DNA of 64,000 nucleotides from Mangrovimonas sp. YM274 (GTDB lineage Bacteria; Bacteroidota; Bacteroidia; Flavobacteriales; Flavobacteriaceae): the NCBI RefSeq assembly GCF_030908385.1, contig NZ_CP133091.1, positions 310,001 to 374,000 of the forward strand. Reading direction: 5' to 3'. The stretch's first letter is position 1, and every line of letters starts with the position of its first letter. The notes below the pieces were generated by a model. That model saw nothing but the letters and a program-made list of their open reading frames with translations, did not search any database and was not told the origin of the DNA. The position numbers and the translations under genes were made by a program. This document shows, one piece after another, positions 8,799 through 17,732 of the stretch.

Positions 8799-9182
8799 AA
8801 TACCTGTGTATTTACATTGTTTAAAGATGACATGTAGGTAGCTTAAGATTTACAGAGGGAACTACTAAGGTAACATTTTTCTATTGAAATGAATGAGGTA
8901 ACTATTTAAAAAATAGAGGCTTACCTGTTTGTTGGTTTCGTGGGCCGTATTTGCCCAAGTGGTAAAAGGAAGTGTTGTTTTCTTTGGTCCTCGCTAAAAC
9001 GGAAGAGACCTTTCCAACCGCCTAGCCAAAATCTGCCTTAATTATCTAATATACTTAAGTTGGTAGTTGGAAATTTTTGTGAATAGTTATGTTTTGAAGA
9101 TGAGAAAACACAAAGCGTTATGTAGAAACAGGTTAGGTCCTGTGCTACATAACGCTTGCATCATGGTAGATACATCTTGTGT
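8799..9182. other. Intergenic region with terminator
   Basis: This 384-base gap between the sulfatase and the DUF3604 operon contains a strong terminator at 9113-9157 (listed separately). The rest (8799-9110) should hold the promoter of the DUF3604 operon. I could not find a clean TAnnTTTG box on the minus strand, and saw no gene. Confidence 0.5.
9113..9157 (-). terminator. Terminator of sulfatase gene
   Basis: A perfect 13-base inverted repeat (AAGCGTTATGTAG with CTACATAACGCTT) encloses a second small stem ACAGG/CCTGT. It starts 26 bases after the stop of the minus-strand sulfatase gene and is followed on that strand by TGTGTTTTCTC. It separates the sulfatase transcript from the DUF3604 operon. 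Confidence 0.75.
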
Positions 9183-10739
9183 TTATTGCCTTGCGTCTGC
9201 TTTTAAAATTTTATCGATGGCTTTGTTAATGTCTAAAGAAGCTGCGGCTTGTCTTGGAGGATAATCCTTAAAGGTCATAAGGTGGGCATTTAAATAACCG
9301 ATTGCCGGTTGGAACACCCAGGACTTATGCATGATAAGGTGAAAGGCCGTGACGTCATCATATTTTTCAAAAGGATCTTTTCTCAAATTAAACAGTCGTG
9401 GCATGGTGTGGGTAATCATGTCGTCAAAATAGCGTTCTTTGGTTGCAAAGTGCATTTTCCAAGGGCCCACACGCATGGCAGTAAGGCTGCTTTCGTAATA
9501 GTAGAAAAAGTAGTTTCGGGCTGAGGTATCGGTTCTTCCTGCCCAATAATCCCAATTATTGAAACCGTCGATATAAACTTTATAGTTCATGTCGCCTATT
9601 TTGTAGCCACTTCTCAGTTTGGTACTGATATCTGGAGACCCTACAGCGGCCATTATTGTTGGCAATACATCTTCATGGGCAGAAATACCATTGCGAATCA
9701 AGCCGGCAGGAATGTGTCCTGGCCAACGTACCATAAATGGTGCTCTTAATCCGCCTTCCCAAGTGGTCATTTTTTCACCCCTAAACATGGTGACCCCGGC
9801 ATCTGGCCAAGTACTTTGTTCTGGACCATTATCGGTAGTGTAGATGACGATGGTATTGTTGTCTACGCCCAATTCTTTTAGATAATCCAATAATTGTCCC
9901 ACATGACCATCATGTTCAATAAGACCATGGCCAAAAAGATCCATGTCTGTACTAATACCCGTGGCCAAATTTTTAGATTCCTCTTTTAGGTGAGTGTACA
10001 CGTGCATTCTACTGGTGGCATGCCAAATGAAGAAGGGTTTACCGGCATCTTTGGCACGGCGCATAAAGTCTTTACTTTTGCTTACTAGGACCTCGTCAAA
10101 GGTTTTCATTTTCTCTGAAGTTAACTGGCCAACATCTTTTACGGTTTGCTTGCCAATCACGCCAAAGCGTGGGTCTTCGGTTTTGTCGAATTTGTCGCTG
10201 GCATAGGATTCTATTACGCCTCGAGGACCATATTTATTGGCAAATTCAGCTGTTTTAGGATAATCGGCTTGTTCTGGTTCTTCGGATACGTTGAGGTGGT
10301 ATAGGTTGCCGTAAAACTCATCGAAGCCGTGGACGGTAGGCAGATGTTCGTTACGATCGCCTAAATGGTTTTTACCAAATTGCCCAGTCATATAACCTAG
10401 AGGTTTTAGGAGTTCGGCAAGGGTAGGGTCTTCTGGTTTGATGCCTAGTGGGTTTCCTGGTTGTCCTACGGTGGTAAGACCGGTTCTTACGGGTTTTTGT
10501 CCTGTAATAAAGGCGGCTCGACCAGCAGTACAACTAGGTTGGGAGTAATGGTCTGTAAATAATACGCCTTCCTTGGCAATCCTGTCGATGTTAGGCGTGG
10601 GGTATTGTAATCCCAAAGAGTAACAGCTTAGGGAATTGGGAGCTACGTCATCTACCATGATGACCAAAATATTAGGCCGTTCTTGGGAGAAACTCTGTAA
10701 ACTCAAGATCAAGAGTAATGCAGTAACAACATGTTTCAT
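9183..10739 (-). CDS. Sulfatase (arylsulfatase type)
   Basis: A 518-residue secreted sulfatase of the alkaline-phosphatase superfamily, with a signal peptide (ALLLILSLQSFSQ). It has RPNILVIMVDD with metal-binding Asp30-Asp31 and the Cys-type formylglycine motif C70-T-A-G-R. Later blocks are TGQFGKNHLGD, FFIWHATSRMH, IVIYTTDNGPEQ and FRGEKMTTWEGGLRAPFMVRWPG. It should hydrolyse a sulfate ester in the periplasm after Cys70 is matured; no maturase gene lies in the window. Substrate is unclear. No clear lipobox is seen. It has its own terminator; the upstream neighbour is 167 bases away. Confidence 0.85.
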   Translation of the reverse strand: MKHVVTALLLILSLQSFSQERPNILVIMVDDVAPNSLSCYSLGLQYPTPNIDRIAKEGVLFTDHYSQPSCTAGRAAFITGQKPVRTGLTTVGQPGNPLGIKPEDPTLAELLKPLGYMTGQFGKNHLGDRNEHLPTVHGFDEFYGNLYHLNVSEEPEQADYPKTAEFANKYGPRGVIESYASDKFDKTEDPRFGVIGKQTVKDVGQLTSEKMKTFDEVLVSKSKDFMRRAKDAGKPFFIWHATSRMHVYTHLKEESKNLATGISTDMDLFGHGLIEHDGHVGQLLDYLKELGVDNNTIVIYTTDNGPEQSTWPDAGVTMFRGEKMTTWEGGLRAPFMVRWPGHIPAGLIRNGISAHEDVLPTIMAAVGSPDISTKLRSGYKIGDMNYKVYIDGFNNWDYWAGRTDTSARNYFFYYYESSLTAMRVGPWKMHFATKERYFDDMITHTMPRLFNLRKDPFEKYDDVTAFHLIMHKSWVFQPAIGYLNAHLMTFKDYPPRQAAASLDINKAIDKILKADARQ

Positions 10740-10827
10740 AATAGTATCTATTGGTTATTATTAAGAGATTGCACAAATGTTAAGATTAGGGCTTGAGGAA
10801 GTTTAGTTGTAGGGGGTATCTAATTTA

Positions 10828-10859
10828 ATAAAAAAAAACTTTCATTTTACTGTAAGTTT
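10828..10859 (-). terminator. Weak AT-rich terminator
   Basis: On the minus strand AAACTT and AAGTTT form a short stem followed by a run of nine T, about 50 bases after the stop of the unknown secreted protein. The stem is weak and AU-only apart from one pair, but the T-run is long. Confidence 0.35.
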
Positions 10860-10906
10860 CTAATTTATAATGTTTTTAGGTTGGTTTGGAAGGGTTTTAG
10901 GCGTGT

Positions 10907-11803
10907 TTACCAAACTTTTTTAGGGGTGCCTTTGGGGCTAAGTTTGATGAGCGCTGGTTTGGGAGCACTGCCGTCAAAGATGAGTTCTGAAGCGAACAAT
11001 AGTTGGTCCCTATCCATAAAGGCTACCCAATGTGGGGTGAAAGGCGCTGCGTGCTGATATAATGTATGTCTATTGCCTTGGGCATCGATCATTTCAAAAC
11101 TTCGTTTTCCCCAATAGGCCATGAGAAGTCGCCCTTCCTGAAAGTCAACATCAAACACTTTGTTGCGGTCCAGGGGGGCATTGGTAATTTTAGGTTCTAT
11201 AATATTATTCCACTCTTGAATTGTGTTTCCTGTTTGGGTTACCAAGAAACAGGAGGTGTCTCCTAACAAAAGAATGGTGCCGTCAGGTATAGCCCTAATG
11301 CGATTGATGGGGGTTTCAAATTCAAAATATAAAGAAGGTTGTTTGCCTTTTTGTAACGTGTAAACACTTGGGTAATTACCGAAGACCATTTGGGTGTCCG
11401 AAAGCATGAAGAATCCAGCTTCTCCAATGTGCCATCGGTCCTCAAACCAATCCCAGAGCACTTTCGGCTTTTGGTTTATAGTTGTTTTTAAAAGACGGAT
11501 TTCAAAGGAGTCGGTAGTTTGTAAATAGCGACGTTCCAAAATATAAATGTCCTTACCCTTGGTGCTTAGCATAAAATCGCTTGCCGGATGTTCAGATTTT
11601 AGGAATACTTTAGGAGTGCTACCGTCTTTCCAAATCATAATGCAGGCGTGGTGCTGCGCATCATCAATAGGGTTGATGTACGACCAAAACACATAATTGT
11701 CTACTACAATCATATTGCCTGTAGGGTGAGCCCAAGTGATTGAATAACTCAAAAACACTGCGGCCCACATCCAATAGACTTTTATGTTTGATGCGATAAG
11801 CAT
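10907..11803 (-). CDS. Secreted protein of unknown function, propeller-like
   Basis: A 298-residue protein with an N-terminal hydrophobic signal (YWMWAAVFLSYSITWAHP). The rest alternates short beta-type stretches with repeated aromatic pairs (NYVFWSYI, GKDIYILERRYL, GRLLMAYWGKRSF), as in beta-propeller proteins, though I cannot define blades. No family is recognised and no catalytic motif is seen. It starts 14 bases after the stop of the cytochrome c gene, so the two are very probably co-transcribed, which suggests a shared periplasmic role. This is inference from spacing only. Confidence 0.6.
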   Translation of the reverse strand: MLIASNIKVYWMWAAVFLSYSITWAHPTGNMIVVDNYVFWSYINPIDDAQHHACIMIWKDGSTPKVFLKSEHPASDFMLSTKGKDIYILERRYLQTTDSFEIRLLKTTINQKPKVLWDWFEDRWHIGEAGFFMLSDTQMVFGNYPSVYTLQKGKQPSLYFEFETPINRIRAIPDGTILLLGDTSCFLVTQTGNTIQEWNNIIEPKITNAPLDRNKVFDVDFQEGRLLMAYWGKRSFEMIDAQGNRHTLYQHAAPFTPHWVAFMDRDQLLFASELIFDGSAPKPALIKLSPKGTPKKVW

Positions 11804-11817
11804 ATTTCTACATGAGC

Positions 11818-12417
11818 TTACATTTGGTCTGGAGCTATGGGGGCTGGTACTACGTTTTCAACAGGTTGAATGCTTTTTAAATACATGAACATGGCATGGA
11901 GGTCTTCGTCTTTTAAATCGGCATAATTGGTCCATGGCATAGGAGGCAGCAGCATGCGTCCATTGTCCATACCTTTAAATTTCCCTTCTTTCAAAGCTTT
12001 TTTAAATTGGGTTTCGCTCCAGCTGCCAATACCGGTGTCGTCAGGTGTAAGGTTGGCGGCGAAAGAAATTCCCCAAGGACCCGCACCCGCTGTTAGGTCT
12101 GGATAAAACATAGCAAACCCTTCTTTGATCATAGGACTTTCAAACTTGGCAACTGGACGGTCTGAAGGATAGCCGGAGAGCAGCAATTCAGGAATGATTT
12201 CTGGACCTTTTGGTCCCATTCGTTTTGGAGAGTGGCAGTCGTTACAGCCCATAATGCCCACAAGATATTTTCCCTTTTCAATGACGCTTTCAGGGGATGG
12301 TGTGGCAATGGCTGTTGCTACATCGGCTGTTTGGTAGTTTTCTTCTTTACAGGATACAATACTTAATGAGGCTGTTAGGGCAAGGGCCCAAAGTGTTGAT
12401 TGGTGTTTAAATTTCAT
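11818..12417 (-). CDS. Cytochrome c lipoprotein
   Basis: A 199-residue predicted lipoprotein (ALTASLSIVSC, Cys near residue 23) with one haem c site, CNDCH, after GKYLVGIMG. A later MPPMPW-like stretch (LLPPMPWTNYADLKDEDLHAMFMYLKS) carries the Met that is the usual sixth haem ligand and the C-terminal helix of class I cytochromes. It should carry electrons in the periplasm; its partner is unknown. A small hairpin GCAAGG/CCTTGC lies about 20 bases upstream at 12437-12452. It probably forms an operon with the downstream secreted protein. Confidence 0.85.
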   Translation of the reverse strand: MKFKHQSTLWALALTASLSIVSCKEENYQTADVATAIATPSPESVIEKGKYLVGIMGCNDCHSPKRMGPKGPEIIPELLLSGYPSDRPVAKFESPMIKEGFAMFYPDLTAGAGPWGISFAANLTPDDTGIGSWSETQFKKALKEGKFKGMDNGRMLLPPMPWTNYADLKDEDLHAMFMYLKSIQPVENVVPAPIAPDQM

Positions 12418-12547
12418 TTGGTTGATGTTTAAATAAGCAAGGGGTGCCTTGCCTAATATTGGTTAAAGCTTCTAAGATAGTAAAAGAGAAGGAGATTTGC
12501 TAAAGTCTTTGATTTTGAGGTTTATGGCTTGGGAGTTCTCTCTGTTC

Positions 12548-14305
12548 TTACGATTTGATTGCAACTGTTGAAACGAGTCTTCCCTTGTGAACTACACCAA
12601 GGATGGGAATGTCCTTAATGGTTTCTGGGGCCACTTTAAAAGGGTTCTTTTTTAGGATAGTGAAATTTGCCGCCTTTCCTTCCTTAATGGAGCCAATAGT
12701 GTTTTCTTGGTTCAGGGTGCGTGCAGCGTTTATGGTAATGCCTTGCATGGCTGTAAAAACATCTACTTTTTGATCTTGTGAAAAGTGGCTTTCTTCGGCG
12801 GTTTTCCTGTTAATGGCAGTCCAAGCCAATAGCAATGGGTTTGCGGGAGCCATGGCAAAATCGGAATGGTAGGATACAGGAACGCCACGTTGGCTGAGTT
12901 CTTTGATTCTTACTAGGTTTTCGGCGCGGTCTGGTCCAAGTCCAAATTCAGAATATTTGTCTGACAGGGCCCATAAATAGTAGGGGTTTACGGAGGCTTC
13001 CATGTTAAGTGCTTGCATTTGTTGGGCTATACTTGAGTCAAAATATCCCATGTGATGAAGGGTAAAGCGATGGTCTTTTCTGGGGTGTTTTTTTTGATCC
13101 TTTTTGTTGTAGTCCAATACTTGTTGTATGCCCAAATCGCCGTTGGCATGGACATGGATTTTGTAATCGTTGTTCCAATAAAAACTCAATTGTTCCTTAA
13201 ATAGTGGCAGGGGAGTCATCCATTCTCCTTTAAACTCTTCACTTAAATAGGGTTCCTTCATTTGCATGGCCAAGGAATAAATGGCGCCATCGGAAAACAG
13301 TTTTACCTGCTTTGGCAAGAAGGTGATATTGTCTGTATTGTATTTGGTGGGCATGGCCTCCATAGCTTCCATAGCCTTGGCATTGTCGTTTCCGTTCATG
13401 CTATAGAGCTGTGTGCCATTGGGAATTAAAAACACATCATAGGGTGGGTTTTTGTCCATTTCACCTTTTAATAGGTTGTATTCCATATCAAAATCGGAAC
13501 TGGGAAATCCGGGTTCTGCTATAGTAGTGATGCCGTTTTTAAGCATGAGTTGGCTCATCATGGCCAATCCTTTTTTATAGGAATCTGGGTTGATGAGGTA
13601 GGGAGCAATAACTGGTACAAGGGCCAACCAGCCACCTTCAAAGAAATGACCGTTTTTCCAATCTACCTGCGGATTGCCTTCAAAATCGGCTTCTTTGATG
13701 TTGAAGAGTTCTACGGCTTTGTCATTCAAATAGATTTCGTGAAAAGATCTGTGGATGATGCCAATGGGTGCATCGGGACACAATAGGTTTAAGGTATCCT
13801 TGGACATGGGGCCGTGCCATAATTGATGGTAGCCCCAAACAAAGAGCATTTTGTCTGCTTGTGCTTTGGTTTTTATTACTTTTTTGAGACGGGTTTTGTA
13901 TTCTTCAGGGGTTTTGGCTGCTTCCGTAGCTCCCGTGGGTTTGTCCCAGCCATGAGGTGCAATGGTTTCATTTGGAAGCATGATGGCGGCGATAGAAGGG
14001 TGTAGATGGGGTTCTATAAAACCAGGCATGAGGGTGTTCCCTTCTAAATTGTATTGGGAAGCCTGGGGGTACTTACTAAGAGCTTCCTCCTTTGTGCCAA
14101 CATAAGCTATGTTGTCGTTTTCCCTCACTACAGCTTCGACATATTGTGCTTGGTCACCTTCCATGGTAATGATGTCTCCACCAAAATAAAGGGTCTGTTC
14201 GCTGTTGGTTTTTACTGGTGTTTCGGGGGTGTTAGCTTCCTTTTGTTTGCAGCTCATAAACACAATCAGTACAAGCAAGACTACTATTGGTTTGTTGATT
14301 TTCAT
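12548..14305 (-). CDS. Amidohydrolase lipoprotein (YtcJ-like)
   Basis: A 585-residue amidohydrolase-superfamily protein with lipobox Cys19 (VFMSC). The N-terminal beta sandwich ends in GNTLMPGFIEPHLHPS, the HxH metal motif. Further metal/catalytic blocks are KIHVHANGD, FTLHHMGY and VSYHSDFAMAP, whose Asp is typical of the family. The C-terminus returns to the sandwich (GSIKEGKAANFTILKKNPF). The type resembles YtcJ/Amidohydro_3 enzymes, whose substrates are mostly unknown. Being a lipoprotein it acts in the periplasm or on the surface. It lies 130 bases upstream of the cytochrome gene on the same strand. Confidence 0.8.
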   Translation of the reverse strand: MKINKPIVVLLVLIVFMSCKQKEANTPETPVKTNSEQTLYFGGDIITMEGDQAQYVEAVVRENDNIAYVGTKEEALSKYPQASQYNLEGNTLMPGFIEPHLHPSIAAIMLPNETIAPHGWDKPTGATEAAKTPEEYKTRLKKVIKTKAQADKMLFVWGYHQLWHGPMSKDTLNLLCPDAPIGIIHRSFHEIYLNDKAVELFNIKEADFEGNPQVDWKNGHFFEGGWLALVPVIAPYLINPDSYKKGLAMMSQLMLKNGITTIAEPGFPSSDFDMEYNLLKGEMDKNPPYDVFLIPNGTQLYSMNGNDNAKAMEAMEAMPTKYNTDNITFLPKQVKLFSDGAIYSLAMQMKEPYLSEEFKGEWMTPLPLFKEQLSFYWNNDYKIHVHANGDLGIQQVLDYNKKDQKKHPRKDHRFTLHHMGYFDSSIAQQMQALNMEASVNPYYLWALSDKYSEFGLGPDRAENLVRIKELSQRGVPVSYHSDFAMAPANPLLLAWTAINRKTAEESHFSQDQKVDVFTAMQGITINAARTLNQENTIGSIKEGKAANFTILKKNPFKVAPETIKDIPILGVVHKGRLVSTVAIKS

Positions 14306-14446
14306 GATGACACAGTTGTTGGATGTTAAATAATAGTCATTGTAAAAGAGGAGTTATCGAATGATAAACTTTTAATGACTAATTTACGAAAATCTTGTAA
14401 CTTAACTTTCTGGTAGTCAAATGAATGTTATTTTTTTTATGGAGTG

Positions 14447-15205
14447 CTATTCCCAATAAACCTCAATATGTTTATTGTTGAACATAGGGTCTTCAAAGTC
14501 GCCTTGAGGTTCGCACCACATGGTTTTGGGTAATCCTTCTATCTCAATTGTATAGTTTTCGTCAACAATACCACCTTGTGCCTGAAATTCTATAAGAGTG
14601 TTAAGAAGCGCTATGGCGGCTTGCTCTTTGTCTTCGGGAACGGCCTGAATGCTGATGTCTGGTCTACCATATTTTCGCATGCCTCTGGTGTGTAGCCATT
14701 TGGTGTCGTCTTCGTCTTCGTCATAACAAAGAATCATGACATGCTCCTTGGGTTGCGGTGCATTTGGAGAAAAGATATCGTTTATCCAATCTTTTTTGTC
14801 CCAAAATGTTACGGTTTGTAAGTCGTAAACCGCGACGCCACCGTGGTCCAGTAGGTAAGCAATCAAGCCAATGATGTCGCGATAATAATTTAGAGTATTG
14901 GTGTCGGCAACGTTACCAACAAAAATATAGCATTCCTTGGCGTTTTCAATTTGTTCGGCAAGCGTTGGGTTGTCTGTTTTTAGGGCTTCCCAAAAGTAGC
15001 CTTCCAGATAGCTTTTTGGCACTTCGGGGTGGGCATTGGGACCGTACTGCATTAAGTCGATGCCGCTGGGGAGTCCCTTGGTTTGGTATTGGGTTCCCGA
15101 TAGTTTAAAATCCACATCAAAATCGCCATATACAACATAGAACAAATAAGGGGTGTCAAGTGGTTTGCAAAAGTATTGTCTGTTCCAGTCTTTAAGCTCT
15201 GCCAT
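14447..15205 (-). CDS. Cytosolic protein of unknown function
   Basis: A 252-residue protein without signal peptide, given with the start MAELKDWNRQYF. The frame stays open upstream to an ATG at 15277 and beyond to 15445. I prefer 15205 because a promoter-like TTG-N19-TATATTTA (15282-15311) and two inverted repeats lie in the upstream part. The protein has DLMQYGP, GGVAVYDLQTVTFWD and a late WLHTRGMRKYGRPDISI block. The last resembles DUF4261-like proteins, but I am not sure of that link. Acidic stretches (DEDEDD) are notable. No function is proposed. Confidence 0.55.
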   Translation of the reverse strand: MAELKDWNRQYFCKPLDTPYLFYVVYGDFDVDFKLSGTQYQTKGLPSGIDLMQYGPNAHPEVPKSYLEGYFWEALKTDNPTLAEQIENAKECYIFVGNVADTNTLNYYRDIIGLIAYLLDHGGVAVYDLQTVTFWDKKDWINDIFSPNAPQPKEHVMILCYDEDEDDTKWLHTRGMRKYGRPDISIQAVPEDKEQAAIALLNTLIEFQAQGGIVDENYTIEIEGLPKTMWCEPQGDFEDPMFNNKHIEVYWE

Positions 15206-15238
15206 ATATGATTGGTTTAAGTTTGGATAATCACAATT

Positions 15239-15326
15239 TGCAAACGGTTGTACTGGTAAGTACAACCATGTTTGCATTCCATAAATATAAATTATTTTGG
15301 AGCAAGTACAACAGTTTGCTGTTGTA
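15239..15326 (-). promoter_or_regulatory. Promoter with two related inverted repeats
   Basis: On the minus strand TTG (15309-15311), 19 bases and TATATTTA (15282-15289) fit a flavobacterial promoter with one mismatch. TACAACAG/CTGTTGTA (15307-15326) overlaps the TTG element. GGTTGTACT/AGTACAACC (15246-15267), extended by TGCAAAC/GTTTGCA arms to 15239-15276, lies just after the expected transcription start. Both repeats share the TACAAC..GTTGTA core, as expected of two operators for one dimeric repressor. No regulator gene is adjacent. Confidence 0.45.
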
Positions 15327-15374
15327 ATATGTTGATATAATGCGGAATGTATTGGATGGGTGAGAGGTCCGCTA

Positions 15375-15932
15375 TTACCAGCAATGTTCGTTGTAGTAGG
15401 CGATAATGCCTTGAACATTTCTTCTTTCCAATTCTTTGTCTTCAATTTTTTTCATTAGCGAAGGACAAGAACTGAAGATTTTTAGATGTTTTTTTTTGAT
15501 TCGGGTACCTATGCGGATCGTGTTGTCATTAACCTTTATAAAATAGTAATGCGAATCGTTGTCTCCTCCTGTTGACATGCTTGCCATTACCGTAGCGGCG
15601 TTGGGGAAGTTGTTGTTTTGGTTATATCTTTCGTCGCAATACAAAGTGATAGAGCCTTTTAATTTTTCGTATAAAAGCCTCGGTGCTTTGTCGTCATGTA
15701 TTAAGACATATTTGTAATGTTTTCCCTCTGTGTCAAAGCCATCAATGCTGTGATAGTCGTATTCGGCAACTTCGGCATCCTGGTCAATTTTGAATTTAAT
15801 GCCGCCTTCTGTTTTTATTTTAATGAGACCTCTAGAGGTAGACCCGTCCTTGAAAAATACGGTCCCGTTATTGTATTCGGCATAGGACAAAAAACAAACA
15901 AATAGGAAACACAGGGTAAGAATACGTTTCAT
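15375..15932 (-). CDS. Secreted protein of unknown function (paralogue A)
   Basis: A 185-residue protein with a signal peptide (ILTLCFLFVCFLSYA). It is clearly paralogous to the gene at 20838: both have FF(K/N)DG, EGGIKFK, APRLL/PPRLL.EK.KG.ITLY, GTRIKKKHL/GIRIKKKHL, SCPSL and end in YYNEHC plus one residue. No known domain is recognised. It ends YYNEHCW, against YYNEHCG in the paralogue. Likely periplasmic or outer-membrane associated, with no catalytic motif seen. Downstream lie the inverted repeats of the next promoter. Confidence 0.6.
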   Translation of the reverse strand: MKRILTLCFLFVCFLSYAEYNNGTVFFKDGSTSRGLIKIKTEGGIKFKIDQDAEVAEYDYHSIDGFDTEGKHYKYVLIHDDKAPRLLYEKLKGSITLYCDERYNQNNNFPNAATVMASMSTGGDNDSHYYFIKVNDNTIRIGTRIKKKHLKIFSSCPSLMKKIEDKELERRNVQGIIAYYNEHCW

Positions 15933-16233
15933 AGTTGGTAGGTTTAGGGGTTTCTAATTATAAATACGGTTTGTATCCCGTTTTGGACTTCTTAACCTTA
16001 CATTTAAGGTTTATTTTCTTACATATTGTGTTGTTTTGAAATTGAAATTAATACCTATGTAAGTGCTCGTTTATTGATTGATAGCAGTCATTAGAAAATG
16101 AGTTTTTTTGCATGTGCCAAATGGTGTTGGCGGTGCCACGAATAGATGCTTATGGTTTGTATAAATATACCCTTTTTGTACCTTAGGGTTGTGGGTTAAT
16201 TGGGGTCTTGTAAAGGAACTTAATGGCCATCTG
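15933..16233. other. Intergenic region, nothing recognised
   Basis: About 300 AT-rich bases between paralogue A and the M50-like gene. I see no hairpin with a T-run, no operator-like palindrome and no small gene that I would defend. It should contain the promoter of paralogue A. Confidence 0.4.
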
Positions 16234-16956
16234 TTACGGCAATAGTCTAGGGCCTAAGACGTACATCCATAGTGTAAACCCCGAAACACCGCCTATCAAG
16301 CCTCCCAAAATAAAGTGGACTCTTAATTTAGCGGGGACTACTTTAAACATCACAAAAAGAGAAACGATCAAGCCAATAGTGCCTAGAAGTAATGCAATAG
16401 TCCCAGGCCATATGTCCAACATTACAGCAATAGTCATTTCGTCACCACCAAAAAAGCTTCCTTTTGAAGTAAAGAGTCGGCCTACAATGGAAGTTACCAA
16501 ATTGAATACTTCTCTTAGCCAAAACAGCGCCAAAAAAACACCAAGCCAATCCACTAACTGAAAGCCTTGTTGGTGAATCCTCTTTTTTCTGTAGAATAGA
16601 AGTAGCAGGCCAATCGTTCCTGTAAGTGCGGTTTGTAAGGGGCCGCCAAGTGTTATTAAAAGACTGTCTTTTTGGTACTTGTTTACAGCGGTTTCGTAGG
16701 CTATTTTTCCTTCAAAGTCTTCGTTGTTTTTTATGGCGGCTTCATGGTTGGTGTACACTTCAGCGACATAGTCCCTCATGTCATTATCGTAGTAATTCAT
16801 GCTGGCATAGTGAAGCTTGGTCTCATACCCTTTGTATTTGGCAACCAAGATATGGCCGCATTCATGGGATAGGGTGCCAATAACCGTAAACATCATGAAT
16901 ACGCCTATGAATAGTGCTAGTGGTTTTAGGGCGTTTAAAAACTCTTGTCTGTTCAT
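16234..16956 (-). CDS. M50-like membrane metalloprotease
   Basis: A 240-residue integral membrane protein with HECGH (an HExxH zinc motif) at about residue 30 in the first membrane segment (FTVIGTLSHECGHILVA). This placement fits the site-2 protease/M50 group. Further membrane segments follow at about residues 110-130 (LLITLGGPLQTALTGTIGLLLLF), 140-155, and two at the C-terminus. GGPLQTALTG resembles the GGxxxN(A)-type loop of such enzymes; I see no clear NPDG motif. It could be an inactive relative. It starts two bases after the stop of the DUF6090 gene, so translation is probably coupled. Confidence 0.6.
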   Translation of the reverse strand: MNRQEFLNALKPLALFIGVFMMFTVIGTLSHECGHILVAKYKGYETKLHYASMNYYDNDMRDYVAEVYTNHEAAIKNNEDFEGKIAYETAVNKYQKDSLLITLGGPLQTALTGTIGLLLLFYRKKRIHQQGFQLVDWLGVFLALFWLREVFNLVTSIVGRLFTSKGSFFGGDEMTIAVMLDIWPGTIALLLGTIGLIVSLFVMFKVVPAKLRVHFILGGLIGGVSGFTLWMYVLGPRLLP

Positions 16957-16958
16957 GT

Positions 16959-17732
16959 TTAAAGTTCTTGTTCTATCTCCGCATCAATCAACTCCAAAAT
17001 GGCATTTAAATCGTCCATAAGGGGGCTGTAATGTGTGGCTTCCATAGCACTACTGGATAGGGCGAACATTAAAAGGTTGTTTTCAAATTCCTGCGACTGT
17101 AACAATTCCAGATTGCTTGTAGGTTGTGCTGTAGGCTGTAAACCTATCTCTTGACTGGCCCCTGTAAGGTCGAATATGGTTTTTAAACTGTAGGCATCGC
17201 TCCTAAAAAGATCCAGTACTTTTTCTCTTTGAATGCCTAAGTCGGTTTCCTGTTTGCTAATGTCTTCAATAGTGGCAATCCAATTGGTCAATAAAATCCG
17301 TAATTGGTCATTGGACAGATCCTTTAAGCTTCCGGAGTTGATGATTTCATTCAACAGAGAGTTGTTGGGGTTAAAGGAAATATCCGATGCTAAGGTGTTG
17401 AACAGCAATTCTGAAAATACTCTTTCGGTAGGCGGTGTCTCTGGATGGCTTGTATATTGCAACAGTGTTTTGGCACCTTCAAAATTGCGCTTATTTACCG
17501 CAATGAGTTCCTTAAGTTTCAACTGGCTGGTAGTAAACTCGTCGTGTAGTCCATGTAAATAGGTTTGTTCCTTTTTTTTGAGTGCCCTGTTTTGATTGCT
17601 ATTGTTCACCGCCAAGGCAATTAAAATACCAATGACCACCAAAACAATTTCCCCAATGGCATAGAGGAGGTATCGTCCGAATTTATTCTTGTTGAGCAGT
17701 TGCTGCCTGAGTTTTTTAAAGAATAGAATCAT
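16959..17732 (-). CDS. DUF6090 family protein
   Basis: A 257-residue protein whose N-terminus (LLNKNKFGRYLLYAIGEIVL, then VVIGILIALAVNN) is the signature of the Bacteroidota family DUF6090. A short cytosolic amphipathic start is followed by one membrane segment (residues about 22-46). The rest is mostly helical and extracytoplasmic, with many Leu/Glu residues suggesting coiled-coil-like packing. Function is unknown. The gene precedes the M50-like protease gene by two bases, so the protein might be a partner or substrate of that protease. Confidence 0.8.
   Translation of the reverse strand: MILFFKKLRQQLLNKNKFGRYLLYAIGEIVLVVIGILIALAVNNSNQNRALKKKEQTYLHGLHDEFTTSQLKLKELIAVNKRNFEGAKTLLQYTSHPETPPTERVFSELLFNTLASDISFNPNNSLLNEIINSGSLKDLSNDQLRILLTNWIATIEDISKQETDLGIQREKVLDLFRSDAYSLKTIFDLTGASQEIGLQPTAQPTSNLELLQSQEFENNLLMFALSSSAMEATHYSPLMDDLNAILELIDAEIEQEL

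Noticed and set aside
8227-8841. A 204-codon plus-strand open frame across the DUF3604 copy 2 gene.
   Set aside because: It is antisense to a clearly conserved protein, rich in Ser/Pro/Arg as expected of a shadow, and has no family features.
15206-15445. N-terminal extension of the unknown gene at 14447, which would overlap paralogue A.
   Set aside because: The extension has no domain character and contains a promoter-like element and inverted repeats; the start at 15205 is more likely, though 15277 is not excluded.
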